DNA of 64,000 bases from Paenibacillus_D tarimensis_A (GCA_041281825.1 CP166298.1:2666001-2730000), one strand, 5' to 3'. Positions 50,760 to 59,803 are shown, counted from the stretch's first letter. Numbers and translations are program-made. The notes: a model not told the origin generated them from the letters alone.

Positions 50760-51641
50760 ATGATTGATGTTCGACAGCTGGTTGTTAAAACGGATGAACA
50801 GCGGATCGTGGACGGTGTGAGCTGTACCTTCGGGAAGGAACGGATGATCGGGATCATCGGTCCGAACGGGGCAGGGAAGTCGACATTGCTTGGTGCGATT
50901 TCCGGGTATTTGCCATATCACACCGGAGAAGTGCTTCTGGACGGTAAACGGATTGAAAGTTACAGCCGCAAAGCATTGGCGAAACGGGTCGCGGTGCTTC
51001 AGCAGGGAGGGCTGCCGGGGACGATGTTTACTGTTCGGGAAGTCGTTGAAATGGCCCGGTATCCTTTTCAAAACTGGCTCGGCGACGAAACGGGGGACGC
51101 AGGGCAGGTGATCGGGCATGCGTTGCAGGTCATGGGCCTCGAGCAGCTTGCGGAGCGAAGGTTGGATCAATTAAGCGGTGGAGAACGGCAGCGGGTAGCG
51201 CTCGCCAAGGTTCTGGCTCAGCAGCCGGAGATTATTATGCTGGATGAACCGACAACGTATCTGGATATCGGTTATCAGGTTCAGCTGCTTGATGTCGTTC
51301 GCGACTGGCAGCGGCTGGAAGGAATGACCGTCATTGCCGTATTGCATGACTTGAATCTGGCTGCTCAATATTGCGACAGCCTGATTGTGATGAACAAAGG
51401 ACGAATCATCAGGTCCGGATCGCCGGATGAGGTACTCACGGCGGAGATGATCAGAGAGGTCTACGGCGCTGAGGCGGTTATTACGCCGCATCCGGTCACG
51501 GGTTGTCCGCAGCTGCTGCTGCAGCCCGGCAGGTCTGCACAGCAAGCTACAGGGGATAAGCAGAGAGATTTTGAGCCCCGCTCAAAGATGGCTCTATGTA
51601 AGGAGGAGAAGGATGAGAGAATACGAATCGCAGGAAAATGA
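50760..51641 (+). CDS. btuD: Corrinoid ABC transporter ATPase (BtuD-like)
   Basis: 293-residue ATPase: Walker A GPNGAGKST, Q-loop LQQGGLP, signature LSGGERQR, Walker B IIMLDEPT and D-loop TTYLDIGY, switch His in VLHDLNLA. It energises BtuC. Start ATG 9 bases after the btuC stop. About 40 C-terminal residues beyond the ATPase fold are charged and possibly disordered, and they overlap the cobT start by 29 bases. Confidence 0.92.
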   Translation: MIDVRQLVVKTDEQRIVDGVSCTFGKERMIGIIGPNGAGKSTLLGAISGYLPYHTGEVLLDGKRIESYSRKALAKRVAVLQQGGLPGTMFTVREVVEMARYPFQNWLGDETGDAGQVIGHALQVMGLEQLAERRLDQLSGGERQRVALAKVLAQQPEIIMLDEPTTYLDIGYQVQLLDVVRDWQRLEGMTVIAVLHDLNLAAQYCDSLIVMNKGRIIRSGSPDEVLTAEMIREVYGAEAVITPHPVTGCPQLLLQPGRSAQQATGDKQRDFEPRSKMALCKEEKDERIRIAGK

Positions 51642-52686
51642 GGTATGGAATGCCGTCCAATCGATCGGACCGCTTGATCAATTCGCAATAGAAGCGGCAA
51701 CGGAACGCTTGGACAGCCTGACAAAGCCGCCGGGCAGCCTGGGCAGGCTGGAGTCGATTGCCGTGCAGTTGGCCGGTATTACCGGAGTAACGACTCCTGA
51801 ACTTGACCGCAAAGCGGTGATCGTAATGGCGGGCGATCACGGTGTATGCGAGGAAGGAGTCAGCGCTTATCCGGCAGAAGTCACTCCGCAAATGGTGATG
51901 AATTTCTTGAATGGAGGCGCTGCCGTCAACGTACTGGCAAAGCAGGCGGGCGCCGAGATATTCTGCATCGATCTCGGTGTCAATGCGGATCTGAATCATC
52001 CTTCATTAGTCAATCGGAAGATCCGATACGGAACTGCGAATATGACGAAAAGAGCGGCGATGTCTCGTGCCGAAGCGATCCAGGCGATTGTGACCGGTAT
52101 CCGGTACGTACGGCACCTGGTTGATCAAGGTTACCGGTTATTTGCCACCGGCGAGATGGGAATCGGCAACACGACGGCAAGCGCGGCAATCGCCACAGTG
52201 CTCGGGAATATTCCGGTGCAGCATTCCGTCGGACGCGGAACAGGAATAGACGAAGCGCGTGTGAAGCATAAAGTGAATGTTGTGGAACGCGCGATTGAGA
52301 CGAATAACCCGGACCCGGGCGATCCGATTGATGTGCTTGCCAAAGTCGGAGGACTGGAAATCGCCGGGTTGACAGGTGTAATTATCGGCGCTGCCGCAGC
52401 ACGCTGTCCGGTCGTCATTGACGGTTATATCTCATCGGCAGCGGCACTTGCAGCATTAAAGCTTGCACCGGATACCGCCGCTTATATGATGGCCTCACAC
52501 TTGTCGAACGAGCAAGGGCATTCGAAGCTTCTTGAAACGATCGGCTTGTCGCCGCTCATTCATATGGATATGCGGCTTGGAGAAGGAACAGGCGCCGTTC
52601 TATGCTTCCATTTCATTGAAGCGGCGCTAAGGATCATGCGGGAGATGGCGACTTTCGACAGCGCCGGCGTTTCCCGGGGAGAATAG
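51613..52686 (+). CDS. cobT: Nicotinate-nucleotide--dimethylbenzimidazole phosphoribosyltransferase
   Basis: 357-residue enzyme that makes alpha-ribazole 5'-phosphate, the lower-ligand precursor. Motifs: TKPPGSLGRLE, MAGDHGVCEEGVSAYP, ATGEMGIGNTTAS and SHLSNEQGH; the C-terminal DMRLGEGTGA contains the catalytic Glu. Start ATG 51613 (MREYESQENEV) with AAGGAGGAG upstream; the in-frame ATG at 51571 lies inside btuD. Confidence 0.95.
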   Translation: MREYESQENEVWNAVQSIGPLDQFAIEAATERLDSLTKPPGSLGRLESIAVQLAGITGVTTPELDRKAVIVMAGDHGVCEEGVSAYPAEVTPQMVMNFLNGGAAVNVLAKQAGAEIFCIDLGVNADLNHPSLVNRKIRYGTANMTKRAAMSRAEAIQAIVTGIRYVRHLVDQGYRLFATGEMGIGNTTASAAIATVLGNIPVQHSVGRGTGIDEARVKHKVNVVERAIETNNPDPGDPIDVLAKVGGLEIAGLTGVIIGAAAARCPVVIDGYISSAAALAALKLAPDTAAYMMASHLSNEQGHSKLLETIGLSPLIHMDMRLGEGTGAVLCFHFIEAALRIMREMATFDSAGVSRGE

Positions 52687-52702
52687 ATAAGGGGGCTGAC
52701 CG

Positions 52703-53290
52703 ATGGCTGTATTGATCACAGGAGGCGCCCGCAGCGGAAAAAGCGCATTTGCCGAACAATATGCGGCTCACTTATCGGAACACGGATTTTACATAGCGAC
52801 GCTGCTGCCGTATGACGAAGAAATGCGGGAGAGGATTCGCCTGCATCGGGAGGACCGTCACGCAACCGGATTTCGCTGGATAACGGTCGAAGCGCCGCTC
52901 GACCTTGAATTTATTCTGTGCGATCTTGCGAAGAAGGACTACGATGAGCGGCCTCCGGTCGTTTTGGTCGATTGCTTGACGTTATGGCTGACCAATTGGA
53001 TGATCCGGCTAAGCGGACAGAACGATGAATGGACCAAGGAACGGGAATCCGAATTGTGCGGTATTGTGGATTCGCTCGTTCAGACGGCGGAACGGTATCC
53101 GCTTCCGCTGTTATTCGTGACGAATGAAGTCGGAAGCGGTATCGTTCCCGAATATCCGCTCGGCCGCAGATTCCGCGATGCGGCGGGACGATTGAACCAG
53201 CGAATGGCCGCTGTCAGCGAGAAAGTGTTTCTGGTTACTGCCGGCATTCCCGTCGAGTTGAAATCAATCGCTTTCGGACGGCATCAGTAA
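52703..53290 (+). CDS. cobU: Adenosylcobinamide kinase / adenosylcobinamide-phosphate guanylyltransferase
   Basis: 195-residue bifunctional enzyme that phosphorylates adenosylcobinamide and transfers GMP to it. P-loop GGARSGKSAFAEQYA at the N-terminus, the LVDCLTLWLTNW Walker B region, and VTNEVGSGIVPEYPLGRRFRD near residue 140. The kinase step allows salvage of imported cobinamide. It overlaps the cbiB start by one base (TAATG). Confidence 0.95.
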   Translation: MAVLITGGARSGKSAFAEQYAAHLSEHGFYIATLLPYDEEMRERIRLHREDRHATGFRWITVEAPLDLEFILCDLAKKDYDERPPVVLVDCLTLWLTNWMIRLSGQNDEWTKERESELCGIVDSLVQTAERYPLPLLFVTNEVGSGIVPEYPLGRRFRDAAGRLNQRMAAVSEKVFLVTAGIPVELKSIAFGRHQ

Positions 53291-54270
53291 TGATCTTCTT
53301 TACACTGGAAGAAACGCTGGCGATGATTTGTGCGGCGATTATCATCGACTGGGCGATCGGCGATCCGAAATGGCCGACGCATCCTGTCATCTGGATCGGG
53401 CGGTGGATTCATTATTGGGAACGGAAATTGAATCCGGCTGCAAACACGATGGCGTCCGGCACGGTGCGGCTGCGGGGAATTGTTTTAACCTTAATAACGC
53501 TAACAACGACATTTATTGTCATGTGGGCGCTTATCTTTCTTGCCGGAAAGCTGCATCCTTGGCTTGCTTATCTGCTCAATACATGGTTCATTTCCACAAC
53601 GATTGCAGTGAAAGGATTGAAGGATGCGGCTTATCTTGTGTACGTTCCGCTGACGGCGGGAAGGTTGGATGAAGCGAGACGTTATACCGGATATATCGTC
53701 GGCAGAGATACGGACCGCCTTGATGAGGCCGGAGTCGCCCGCGCCACGATTGAGACCGTTGCGGAAAACACGGTGGACGCGTTCGTGTCGCCTATTGTAT
53801 ATGCGCTGCTTGGCGGGGCTCCGTTAGCTATGCTTTACCGGGCGGCCAATACGCTGGATTCCATGGTCGGTTATAAAAATGAGAAATTTATCGATTTCGG
53901 ATGGGCTTCGGCCCGTACAGACGATGTCTTAAACTATATTCCGGCAAGGATAACCGGAATCCTGATTCTTTTGTCGGCGTGGCCGATGAAGGAGATGTCC
54001 GTTGCGCGCGGCTGGCAATCGATTCGGGCATTTGCGGGACTTCATCCGAGCCCGAACAGCGGCATTCCCGAATCTGCGGCTGCGGGAGCGCTTGGCATTG
54101 AGCTCGGCGGCCTGAATTATTATTTCGGAAAGCCCGGTGAACGGGCGCGAATGGGGTGGCCGCTTCGTCCGATCGAGCCTCGCGACATTGTTCGTACGGT
54201 CCGGTTGTTATATGGAGTAAGTATTTTTTGTTTTGCGGGGGGATGTATCGGATGGTGGTTCGCCGGATGA
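53290..54270 (+). CDS. cbiB: Adenosylcobinamide-phosphate synthase
   Basis: 326-residue membrane enzyme that attaches aminopropanol phosphate to adenosylcobyric acid. Signatures: DWAIGDPKWPTHPVIWIGRW, RDTDRLDEAGVARATIETVAEN and SPNSGIPESAAAGALGIELGG, with several hydrophobic segments. Called CobD in the aerobic nomenclature. Translationally coupled at both ends. Confidence 0.95.
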   Translation: MIFFTLEETLAMICAAIIIDWAIGDPKWPTHPVIWIGRWIHYWERKLNPAANTMASGTVRLRGIVLTLITLTTTFIVMWALIFLAGKLHPWLAYLLNTWFISTTIAVKGLKDAAYLVYVPLTAGRLDEARRYTGYIVGRDTDRLDEAGVARATIETVAENTVDAFVSPIVYALLGGAPLAMLYRAANTLDSMVGYKNEKFIDFGWASARTDDVLNYIPARITGILILLSAWPMKEMSVARGWQSIRAFAGLHPSPNSGIPESAAAGALGIELGGLNYYFGKPGERARMGWPLRPIEPRDIVRTVRLLYGVSIFCFAGGCIGWWFAG

Positions 54271-55052
54271 ATCTCTGGCTGCAAGCGGCTGTGGCCGCTG
54301 TTCAATTTTTAACCCGTATCCCGGTGCCGGTCAGCATTGATTTTACGAAAGAAACCGTCGCTCGCAGCGTCGTGTTCTTCCCGGTTGCCGGCGCACTCAT
54401 CGGCTTGATTGTTTCTTTCGCGGCACATGGGCTCTCCGGTTTCTTACCTGCAATGCCCGCAGCGGTTATCGTGCTGGCGGTATGGATTGCTTTAAGCGGG
54501 GGGCTGCACCTGGACGGGTGGATGGATGCCGCAGACGGCTTGCTAAGTCATCGGAGCCGGGAGCGGATGCTCGACATAATGAAGGACAGCCGTGTAGGCG
54601 CGATGGGCGTAATAGCCGGCGTACTTCTGCTGTTATTTAAAGTTGCCGTATTGTATGAGCTGCTTGCGGATGGGATTGACGCGGTGCGGCTTGTCGTGCT
54701 GTTCACGATTCCGGTGTGGAGCCGGCTTGCGATGACCGCGGCCATCGTAGGATGGCCGTTTGCCAGAGGTAGCGAAGGAATGGCAGCGTTGTTTAATCGG
54801 GCGGGAGTCCGCCACATCTTAGGGGCAGCGGTAGTATCTATGCTGATTATACTGACGGGATTATTACCCTTGGAAGTGGCGTTCTACGATATTGTCTTGC
54901 ACGTATTGGCAACCGCAGCGATAACGGCTCTGGTATGCACCGGAATGGCCGTCTGGTTCAGGCGCAAGCTGGGGGGGCTGACCGGGGACACGTACGGAGC
55001 GATCAATGAAGGCGTTGAAGCGGTTCTGCTCCTTGGACTTATTATCGGGTAA
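54252..55052 (+). CDS. cobS: Adenosylcobinamide-GDP ribazoletransferase (cobalamin synthase)
   Basis: 266-residue polytopic enzyme that joins adenosylcobinamide-GDP to alpha-ribazole (phosphate), the last assembly step. Motifs: FLTRIPVPV, GGLHLDGWMDAADGL, MKDSRVGAMGV and the C-terminal RRKLGGLTGDTYGA. Start ATG 54252 has a G-rich site (GGGGGG) 9 bases upstream; ATG 54267 in the cbiB stop overlap is also possible. The longer frame from 54156 lies inside cbiB. Confidence 0.93.
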   Translation: MVVRRMNLWLQAAVAAVQFLTRIPVPVSIDFTKETVARSVVFFPVAGALIGLIVSFAAHGLSGFLPAMPAAVIVLAVWIALSGGLHLDGWMDAADGLLSHRSRERMLDIMKDSRVGAMGVIAGVLLLLFKVAVLYELLADGIDAVRLVVLFTIPVWSRLAMTAAIVGWPFARGSEGMAALFNRAGVRHILGAAVVSMLIILTGLLPLEVAFYDIVLHVLATAAITALVCTGMAVWFRRKLGGLTGDTYGAINEGVEAVLLLGLIIG

Positions 55053-55109
55053 ATCGAACCGGCGTTTATGAAATGGTTGTTAAAATGATTATAAAAGGGG
55101 GACTGCAGC

Positions 55110-56219
55110 ATGCTGGAGCGATTCGGGCACGGAGGGGACTTGCTGACCGCGGCTGAAGCTTATGGCGGATCGGCGGACCGTTTTCTCGATTTCAGCTCGA
55201 ATATGAATCCGTTCGGTCCGCCGTCCGTTGTAAGGGATACGATTGAAGCTTACGCCGCCCGGATTCACGTCTATCCGGATCCTGCGGTCAGAGAACTGCG
55301 TCAAGCGCTCGCCTTCAAGCACAGGGTCAGTGAGGAAAGCATTCTGGTCGGCAACGGAGCGGCGGAGCTGATTGATTTGGCCGTGCGGGATCTGAAGCCT
55401 CAGCGGGTCGGTTTATTCGTTCCCTGTTTTACGGAATACGGCGATGCTGCCCTGAAAGCAGGGGCAAGTGTTGTAACAGTACCGCTCGATGCGGAACGTT
55501 CATTTGAAGTTGAAGCTGCAGATGCTGAACGGTTCCCGGAAGCTCCCCCGGTACTCATTATCGGTTCGCCGAACAATCCCACCGGAGTAAGGGTCCGGCC
55601 CGAGCATGTGCTTGAATGGCTAAAGCAGGGGATTACGGTCGTAGTCGACGAAGCGTTTCTCGATTTTAGTCCGGATGCGGACCGGATCAGTTTAGTCAGC
55701 GAGGCCGCAAACTCAGACCGGTTGCTCGTAATTCGTTCGATGACAAAATTTTATGCGATTCCCGGTATCAGGCTGGGGTATATCGTCGCACATCCAAGAC
55801 GGATCGCTTCACTGCGGGCGCTTCAGGTGCCGTGGAGCGTCAACTCATTGGCGCAGAAGATCGGTTGTGCGGTAATGAATGACCGGGCTTACGAACAAAG
55901 GACAGTCGATTGGCTGCAAGGGGAACGGCCATGGCTTACCGGACGTTTGCGGGAAATAGGACTGCATGTTAATGAAAGCGATGCGAATTATTTGCTCGTT
56001 TCGCTCCCTGAACATTCGAAGAGACGTGTTTCTTCGCTTCAGCGGGAAATGGGGGAGCGCGGGATTCTCTTGCGTGACGCTTCTTTGTTTGAAGGACTGG
56101 ATGACGGGTGGTTCCGAATAGCGATACGCCTGCGGCAGGAAAACGAGCGGCTACTGGAAGCGCTGGGGGATGTGCTGGGTTCAGAAACCATTGTAATGGA
56201 TTCGGAGGACAAACGATGA
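55110..56219 (+). CDS. cobD: Threonine-phosphate decarboxylase
   Basis: 369-residue PLP enzyme of the HisC-like fold that makes (R)-1-amino-2-propanol phosphate for the cobamide linker. The N-terminal HGGDLLTAAEAYG is diagnostic of CobD rather than HisC, and the PLP lysine is in RSMTKFYAIPGIRLGY. Its operon place next to cbiB, which uses the product, agrees. The stop overlaps the cbiP start (ATGA). Confidence 0.92.
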   Translation: MLERFGHGGDLLTAAEAYGGSADRFLDFSSNMNPFGPPSVVRDTIEAYAARIHVYPDPAVRELRQALAFKHRVSEESILVGNGAAELIDLAVRDLKPQRVGLFVPCFTEYGDAALKAGASVVTVPLDAERSFEVEAADAERFPEAPPVLIIGSPNNPTGVRVRPEHVLEWLKQGITVVVDEAFLDFSPDADRISLVSEAANSDRLLVIRSMTKFYAIPGIRLGYIVAHPRRIASLRALQVPWSVNSLAQKIGCAVMNDRAYEQRTVDWLQGERPWLTGRLREIGLHVNESDANYLLVSLPEHSKRRVSSLQREMGERGILLRDASLFEGLDDGWFRIAIRLRQENERLLEALGDVLGSETIVMDSEDKR

Positions 56220-57802
56220 CAACCGTTAAGGGATTGGCGAGAACGCTGATGATTCAAGGCACCGCATCCGATGTGGGCAAAAGCATACTGACAACGGCGC
56301 TCTGCCGGATTTTTACCGAGGATGGCCTGCGGACTGCGCCGTTCAAGTCGCAAAATATGTCGCTTAATTCCTATGTGACCTGGGATGGCAAGGAAATCGG
56401 GCGAGCTCAAGGGATGCAGGCTGACGCTTGCGGGATATTGGCTACGACAGACATGAATCCGATTCTGCTCAAACCGAAAAAGGATATGGTATCGCAGGTC
56501 GTAGTACACGGACGTCCGCTGCGCGATTACGATGCAAGAGCATACCGTGAGCAATATCTGACCGAGGCGGAAACGATTGTCAAGGAGGCACTGCAACGGC
56601 TCCGGACCGAATATGACCTGGTCGTGCTTGAGGGTGCCGGGAGTCCGGTAGAAATCAACCTGAAGGACCGAGATATCGTCAATATGCGAATGGCCGCATG
56701 GGCGGAAGCCCCGGTTATATTGGCGGCGGACATCGACCGCGGCGGCGTCTTTGCATCCATTGTCGGAACTATGGAGCTGTTAGAGCAGCATGAGCGGGAG
56801 CGGGTTGCCGGATTCGTCATTAATAAATTCCGTGGCGACGTATCATTATTAAAGCCGGGGCTTGACTGGTTGGAGAAGCGAACAGGCAAACCGGTTTTCG
56901 GAGTCATTCCTTTTCTGCCCGATCTGGGATTGGAAGATGAGGATTCCTTATCGCTTTATGATGAAACAAACCGGCCGCAGGCTGCTGAGCATGAAGGTCA
57001 GCAGCTGGACATCGCGGTCCTGAAGCTTCCGCGCATATCCAATTTCACCGATTTCGATCCGCTCCGTTATGAGCCTGATGTGAGGCTGAGATATGTTACC
57101 CGTGCGGAATCGCTCGGCGATCCGGATGCGGTACTTATTCCGGGCAGCAAAAATACGATGGACGATCTGCTGTTTTTAAGGACAAGCGGCTTGGCGGACC
57201 GGCTGCTGGCTCATGCCGCGAAAGGAAAGGCGGTCGTCGGCATATGCGGCGGTTACGAAATGCTTGGCCAACGTTTGACGGATCCCGATCTGACCGAATC
57301 CGATATCAGTGAATTAGACGGACTCGGACTGCTCCCTTTGGAAATCCGGTTCGCCGTTTCGAAACGGACGGTCCGGGTTGCGGGAGAGGGCGTTCTGCCG
57401 GGTATGAATCAGATCAACCCGATTGACGGCTATGAAATTCATACCGGTGAGGTTCGCTTTTCAGGCGAAGCGTTTCATCCATTTCGCATTACGGATATCG
57501 TTAGCAACGGAGGATCCCCGGCAGAGGCATCCGGATTATTTTCGGAAGGTGCCGCAACTGCCGACGGAAAGGTATGGGGGACTTTTATTCACGGCGTATT
57601 GCATAACGACCGGTTTCGGCGTTCATGGCTCAATTGCTTGAGACAGGATAAAGGATGGCCTCACGAAGAGAATGGAATCGAATTTAAGCTACGGAGAGAA
57701 GAGGCGTTCCGCCGATTAGCGGAGCATGTGCGCCAGCATATCGACATGGAGCGAATCTATTTGCTTATGGGCTTGAAAGCCAACGAAGGAGCGGGAGATT
57801 GA
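56216..57802 (+). CDS. cbiP: Cobyric acid synthase
   Basis: 528-residue glutamine amidotransferase that amidates four side chains of adenosylcobyrinate a,c-diamide. The N-terminal dethiobiotin-synthase-like ATPase begins MIQGTASDVGKSILTTALCR and has FKSQNMSLNSYVT. The C-terminal class I amidotransferase domain has its nucleophile Cys in VVGICGGYEMLGQ and a His in TFIHGVLHND. Start ATG 56216 overlaps the cobD stop; the longer in-frame start at 56108 lies within cobD. Also called cobQ. Confidence 0.95.
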   Translation: MTTVKGLARTLMIQGTASDVGKSILTTALCRIFTEDGLRTAPFKSQNMSLNSYVTWDGKEIGRAQGMQADACGILATTDMNPILLKPKKDMVSQVVVHGRPLRDYDARAYREQYLTEAETIVKEALQRLRTEYDLVVLEGAGSPVEINLKDRDIVNMRMAAWAEAPVILAADIDRGGVFASIVGTMELLEQHERERVAGFVINKFRGDVSLLKPGLDWLEKRTGKPVFGVIPFLPDLGLEDEDSLSLYDETNRPQAAEHEGQQLDIAVLKLPRISNFTDFDPLRYEPDVRLRYVTRAESLGDPDAVLIPGSKNTMDDLLFLRTSGLADRLLAHAAKGKAVVGICGGYEMLGQRLTDPDLTESDISELDGLGLLPLEIRFAVSKRTVRVAGEGVLPGMNQINPIDGYEIHTGEVRFSGEAFHPFRITDIVSNGGSPAEASGLFSEGAATADGKVWGTFIHGVLHNDRFRRSWLNCLRQDKGWPHEENGIEFKLRREEAFRRLAEHVRQHIDMERIYLLMGLKANEGAGD

Positions 57803-57870
57803 AGATGTCACAGCCTTTTCTAAGCGGTGTCCGCTACTGTTCTGAATACTTCTAAAAAGGATGATAAGCT

Positions 57871-58473
57871 GTGAATGAGCTGTATTTGCTGCGGCACGGA
57901 GCAACGGAATGGAACCGGCTCGGACGATATGCGGGACATACCGATCTGCCGCTTGACATCAAGGAACTCCACCGCTTAAGCGGGGCTAAAGATAGGCTTA
58001 AGGGAATTTCATTTAGTAACGTCTATTGCAGCGACATGCGGCGCACCGGAGAGACGTTGGGAGAGGTGCGGCCGGACCTGAGCGGCTCCGTCATTTTGGA
58101 TGCCAGACTTCGCGAGCTTCATTTTGGTCTCTGGGAAGGGAAGACGTATGATGTGCTCAAGACAGACCGCGTCTATACCCAATGGCTGGCCGATCCGCGG
58201 CGACAATCCCCTCCAGGCGGAGAAGCGATGAGTGCTTTGGAGGACAGAGTCCGGTCGTTCATTCAGGAGGAGCTTCGCAGCAACGCGGAGTCATCCGATG
58301 ATCGCGGCCCCGTCCTAATTATTTCCCACGGCGGACCTATCCGCGTTTTGATCACGCAGCTTTTAACAGGGCGCTCATTTTGGGATATCGATTTGCCTTG
58401 CGGCTGTTTGTACCTGCTTCGAATGGACCTGAACAGCTTGATTCGCCTTGATAGCCGATCAACCGCCACTTGA
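57871..58473 (+). CDS. cobC: Alpha-ribazole phosphatase (histidine phosphatase family)
   Basis: 200-residue histidine phosphatase with the catalytic LLRHGATEWNRLGRYAGHTD at the N-terminus, Glu in RELHFGLWEG and the second His in IISHGGPIRV. The family also includes phosphoglycerate mutase-like enzymes; operon position supports the alpha-ribazole-phosphate role. Start GTG 57871 with AAAAAGGATG upstream. Its 3' end overlaps the convergent gluQ gene by 15 bases with no visible terminator. Confidence 0.85.
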   Translation: MNELYLLRHGATEWNRLGRYAGHTDLPLDIKELHRLSGAKDRLKGISFSNVYCSDMRRTGETLGEVRPDLSGSVILDARLRELHFGLWEGKTYDVLKTDRVYTQWLADPRRQSPPGGEAMSALEDRVRSFIQEELRSNAESSDDRGPVLIISHGGPIRVLITQLLTGRSFWDIDLPCGCLYLLRMDLNSLIRLDSRSTAT

Positions 58474-59436
58474 TTCCAGCAACTCCGCCAGCATCGAGGC
58501 ATCAACGGTGATCGGGGCCTTTGGCAGCTGTCCAAGATCGAACCATGGGATCAGTTCATAAGCGGATATCGGTTCTGTCCGGTCATGGAGCCCGCACAGC
58601 TTGGCAATGAACCCGATTAGCCGCTCAGCCGGACAACCGGAAGCCCGGATGCGGGCGATGGTGAAATCGCCGTGTCTTTTGGCCAGTCGTTTGCCGTCAT
58701 TGCCATACAGCAGCGGAACGTGAACAAAGTCCGGCGCTTCATAGCCGAGCGCTTCATACAGCAGCAGCTGGCGCGGGGTGGAATCGAACAGGTCCGAACC
58801 TCGCAGCACATTCGTCACCTTCATCAATGCGTCATCTACGACAACGGCCAATTGATAGCTGATAATGCCGTCCGCTCGTTGAACGACGAAATCACTCCTG
58901 TCCCAAGACGCCAACGATTCATGCCGCTTGACCGATGACACGCCTTCTGCCGTGTTACCGTAAACCTGAAAACGAAAGGAAGGCGTTTTTGTGCATGATT
59001 TGGCCGCACGTTCCTCCGGAGTAAGCGTCCGGCATGTCCCGGGATATGCCGGACCTTCCGAGGACAGTCCGTGCGGTGCGCTGGCAATGGCAAGCAGCTC
59101 GGCGCGGCTGCAATAACACGGATAAAGCCGGCCGTCCCGTTTAAGCCGATCCAAAGCAGCTTCGTAATGGTGCAGCCGTTGCGATTGGGTATACGGACCG
59201 TACGGACCTCCGATGTCGGGTCCTTCATCCCAATCGATGCCAAGCCATTTCAAGTCGTCTACTATTTGCTTCGCCAATGCCGGACGGGAGCGCGGTTTAT
59301 CGATATCCTCCATCCGCATTATAAACTGCCCGTCCTTTTGGCGGATCTGAAGCCACGCAAGAAGCGCGGTGTATACGTTTCCGATATGCAGTTCGCCTGA
59401 CGGTGTGGGTGCAAACCGCCCTCTTCTCCGGGCCAT
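58459..59436 (-). CDS. gluQ: Glutamyl-Q tRNA(Asp) synthetase
   Basis: 325-residue paralogue of glutamyl-tRNA synthetase lacking the anticodon-binding domain. It activates glutamate and esterifies it to queuosine-34 of tRNA-Asp. The HIGH-like APTPSGELHIGN, the zinc-site Cys pair in YPCYCSRAEL with a later Cys in YPGTCR, and the KMSKS-like KRLAKRHGD are visible. Start ATG 59436 with GAGGTGATC upstream; ATG 59439 is adjacent and longer in-frame starts fall in the terminator. The tRNA it modifies is encoded immediately upstream on the same strand. Confidence 0.93.
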   Translation of the reverse strand: MARRRGRFAPTPSGELHIGNVYTALLAWLQIRQKDGQFIMRMEDIDKPRSRPALAKQIVDDLKWLGIDWDEGPDIGGPYGPYTQSQRLHHYEAALDRLKRDGRLYPCYCSRAELLAIASAPHGLSSEGPAYPGTCRTLTPEERAAKSCTKTPSFRFQVYGNTAEGVSSVKRHESLASWDRSDFVVQRADGIISYQLAVVVDDALMKVTNVLRGSDLFDSTPRQLLLYEALGYEAPDFVHVPLLYGNDGKRLAKRHGDFTIARIRASGCPAERLIGFIAKLCGLHDRTEPISAYELIPWFDLGQLPKAPITVDASMLAELLESSGG

Positions 59437-59452
59437 CATGATCACCTCGTAC

Positions 59453-59488
59453 AAAAAACGAGCTAAGGATGTCATATCCTTGCTCGTT
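59453..59488 (-). terminator. Intrinsic terminator between tRNA-Asp and gluQ (minus strand)
   Basis: On the minus strand AACGAGCAAGGAT pairs with ATCCTTAGCTCGTT (13 bp, one bulge, 5-base loop) and is followed by a T6 run at 59453-59458. The gluQ ribosome site begins about 7 bases beyond the T-run. Confidence 0.85.
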
Positions 59489-59521
59489 ATTTTCATTTAT
59501 ATCTAATTCCAAGCAGCATAA

Positions 59522-59598
59522 TGGCGGAGCTGACGGGATTCGAACCCGCGGTCTCCTGCGTGACAGGCAGGCATGTTAGGCCTCTACACCACAGCTCC
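59522..59598 (-). tRNA. tRNA-Asp (anticodon GTC)
   Basis: 77-nt cloverleaf on the minus strand: acceptor GGAGCTG/CAGCTCC, D arm GTGT-AGAGGCCTA-ACAT with A14, G18G19 and A21, anticodon arm CCTGC-CTGTCAC-GCAGG, T arm GCGGG-TTCGAAT-CCCGT. Discriminator G73 and an encoded CCA follow. G34 in a GUC anticodon is the position that receives queuosine. Confidence 0.97.
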
Positions 59599-59616
59599 GC
59601 GAACAACACAAGCAGA

Positions 59617-59645
59617 ATCATACCATGAACTGGATGATCAGGCAA
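59617..59645 (-). promoter_or_regulatory. Promoter of tRNA-Asp/gluQ
   Basis: On the minus strand TTGCCT (59645-59640), 17-base spacer, TATGAT (59622-59617), ending 18 bases before the mature tRNA 5' end. Confidence 0.6.
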
Positions 59646-59730
59646 GCTTTTATTCATAATAATCGTTAACTGTTGGGAGGGCCGATCCCTTAAAAATAAC
59701 TTAAGATTGTCTGATATTATTCTGAAACTG

Positions 59731-59760
59731 AGGACAAAGGCCTCTTTGATCGTGTATAGT
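59731..59760 (+). promoter_or_regulatory. Candidate promoter of the two-component operon
   Basis: AGGACA (four of six), 18-base spacer, TATAGT (five of six), 43 bases before the response-regulator start. The rest of the 59600-59800 gap holds the divergent tRNA promoter and nothing else I recognise. Confidence 0.4.
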
Positions 59761-59803
59761 AAGTAGCATCAAAGGAACATAAGGGTAGAAGGAGCACTGT
59801 ACG

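Noticed and set aside
57806..57856. 16-codon ATG frame between cbiP and cobC
   Set aside because: Weak ribosome context, no hairpin or conserved feature; treated as chance.
48661..58473. Complete de novo cobalamin pathway
   Set aside because: Only uptake, cobyric acid amidation and nucleotide-loop genes are present; no corrin-ring genes (cbiA, cbiC-L, cobA methyltransferase) and no corrinoid adenosyltransferase are in the window.
59523..59600. Alternative tRNA boundaries with acceptor GCGGAGC/GCTCCGC
   Set aside because: That pairing leaves four bases before the D arm and a C discriminator; shifting to 59522-59598 gives standard spacing, G73 and an encoded CCA.
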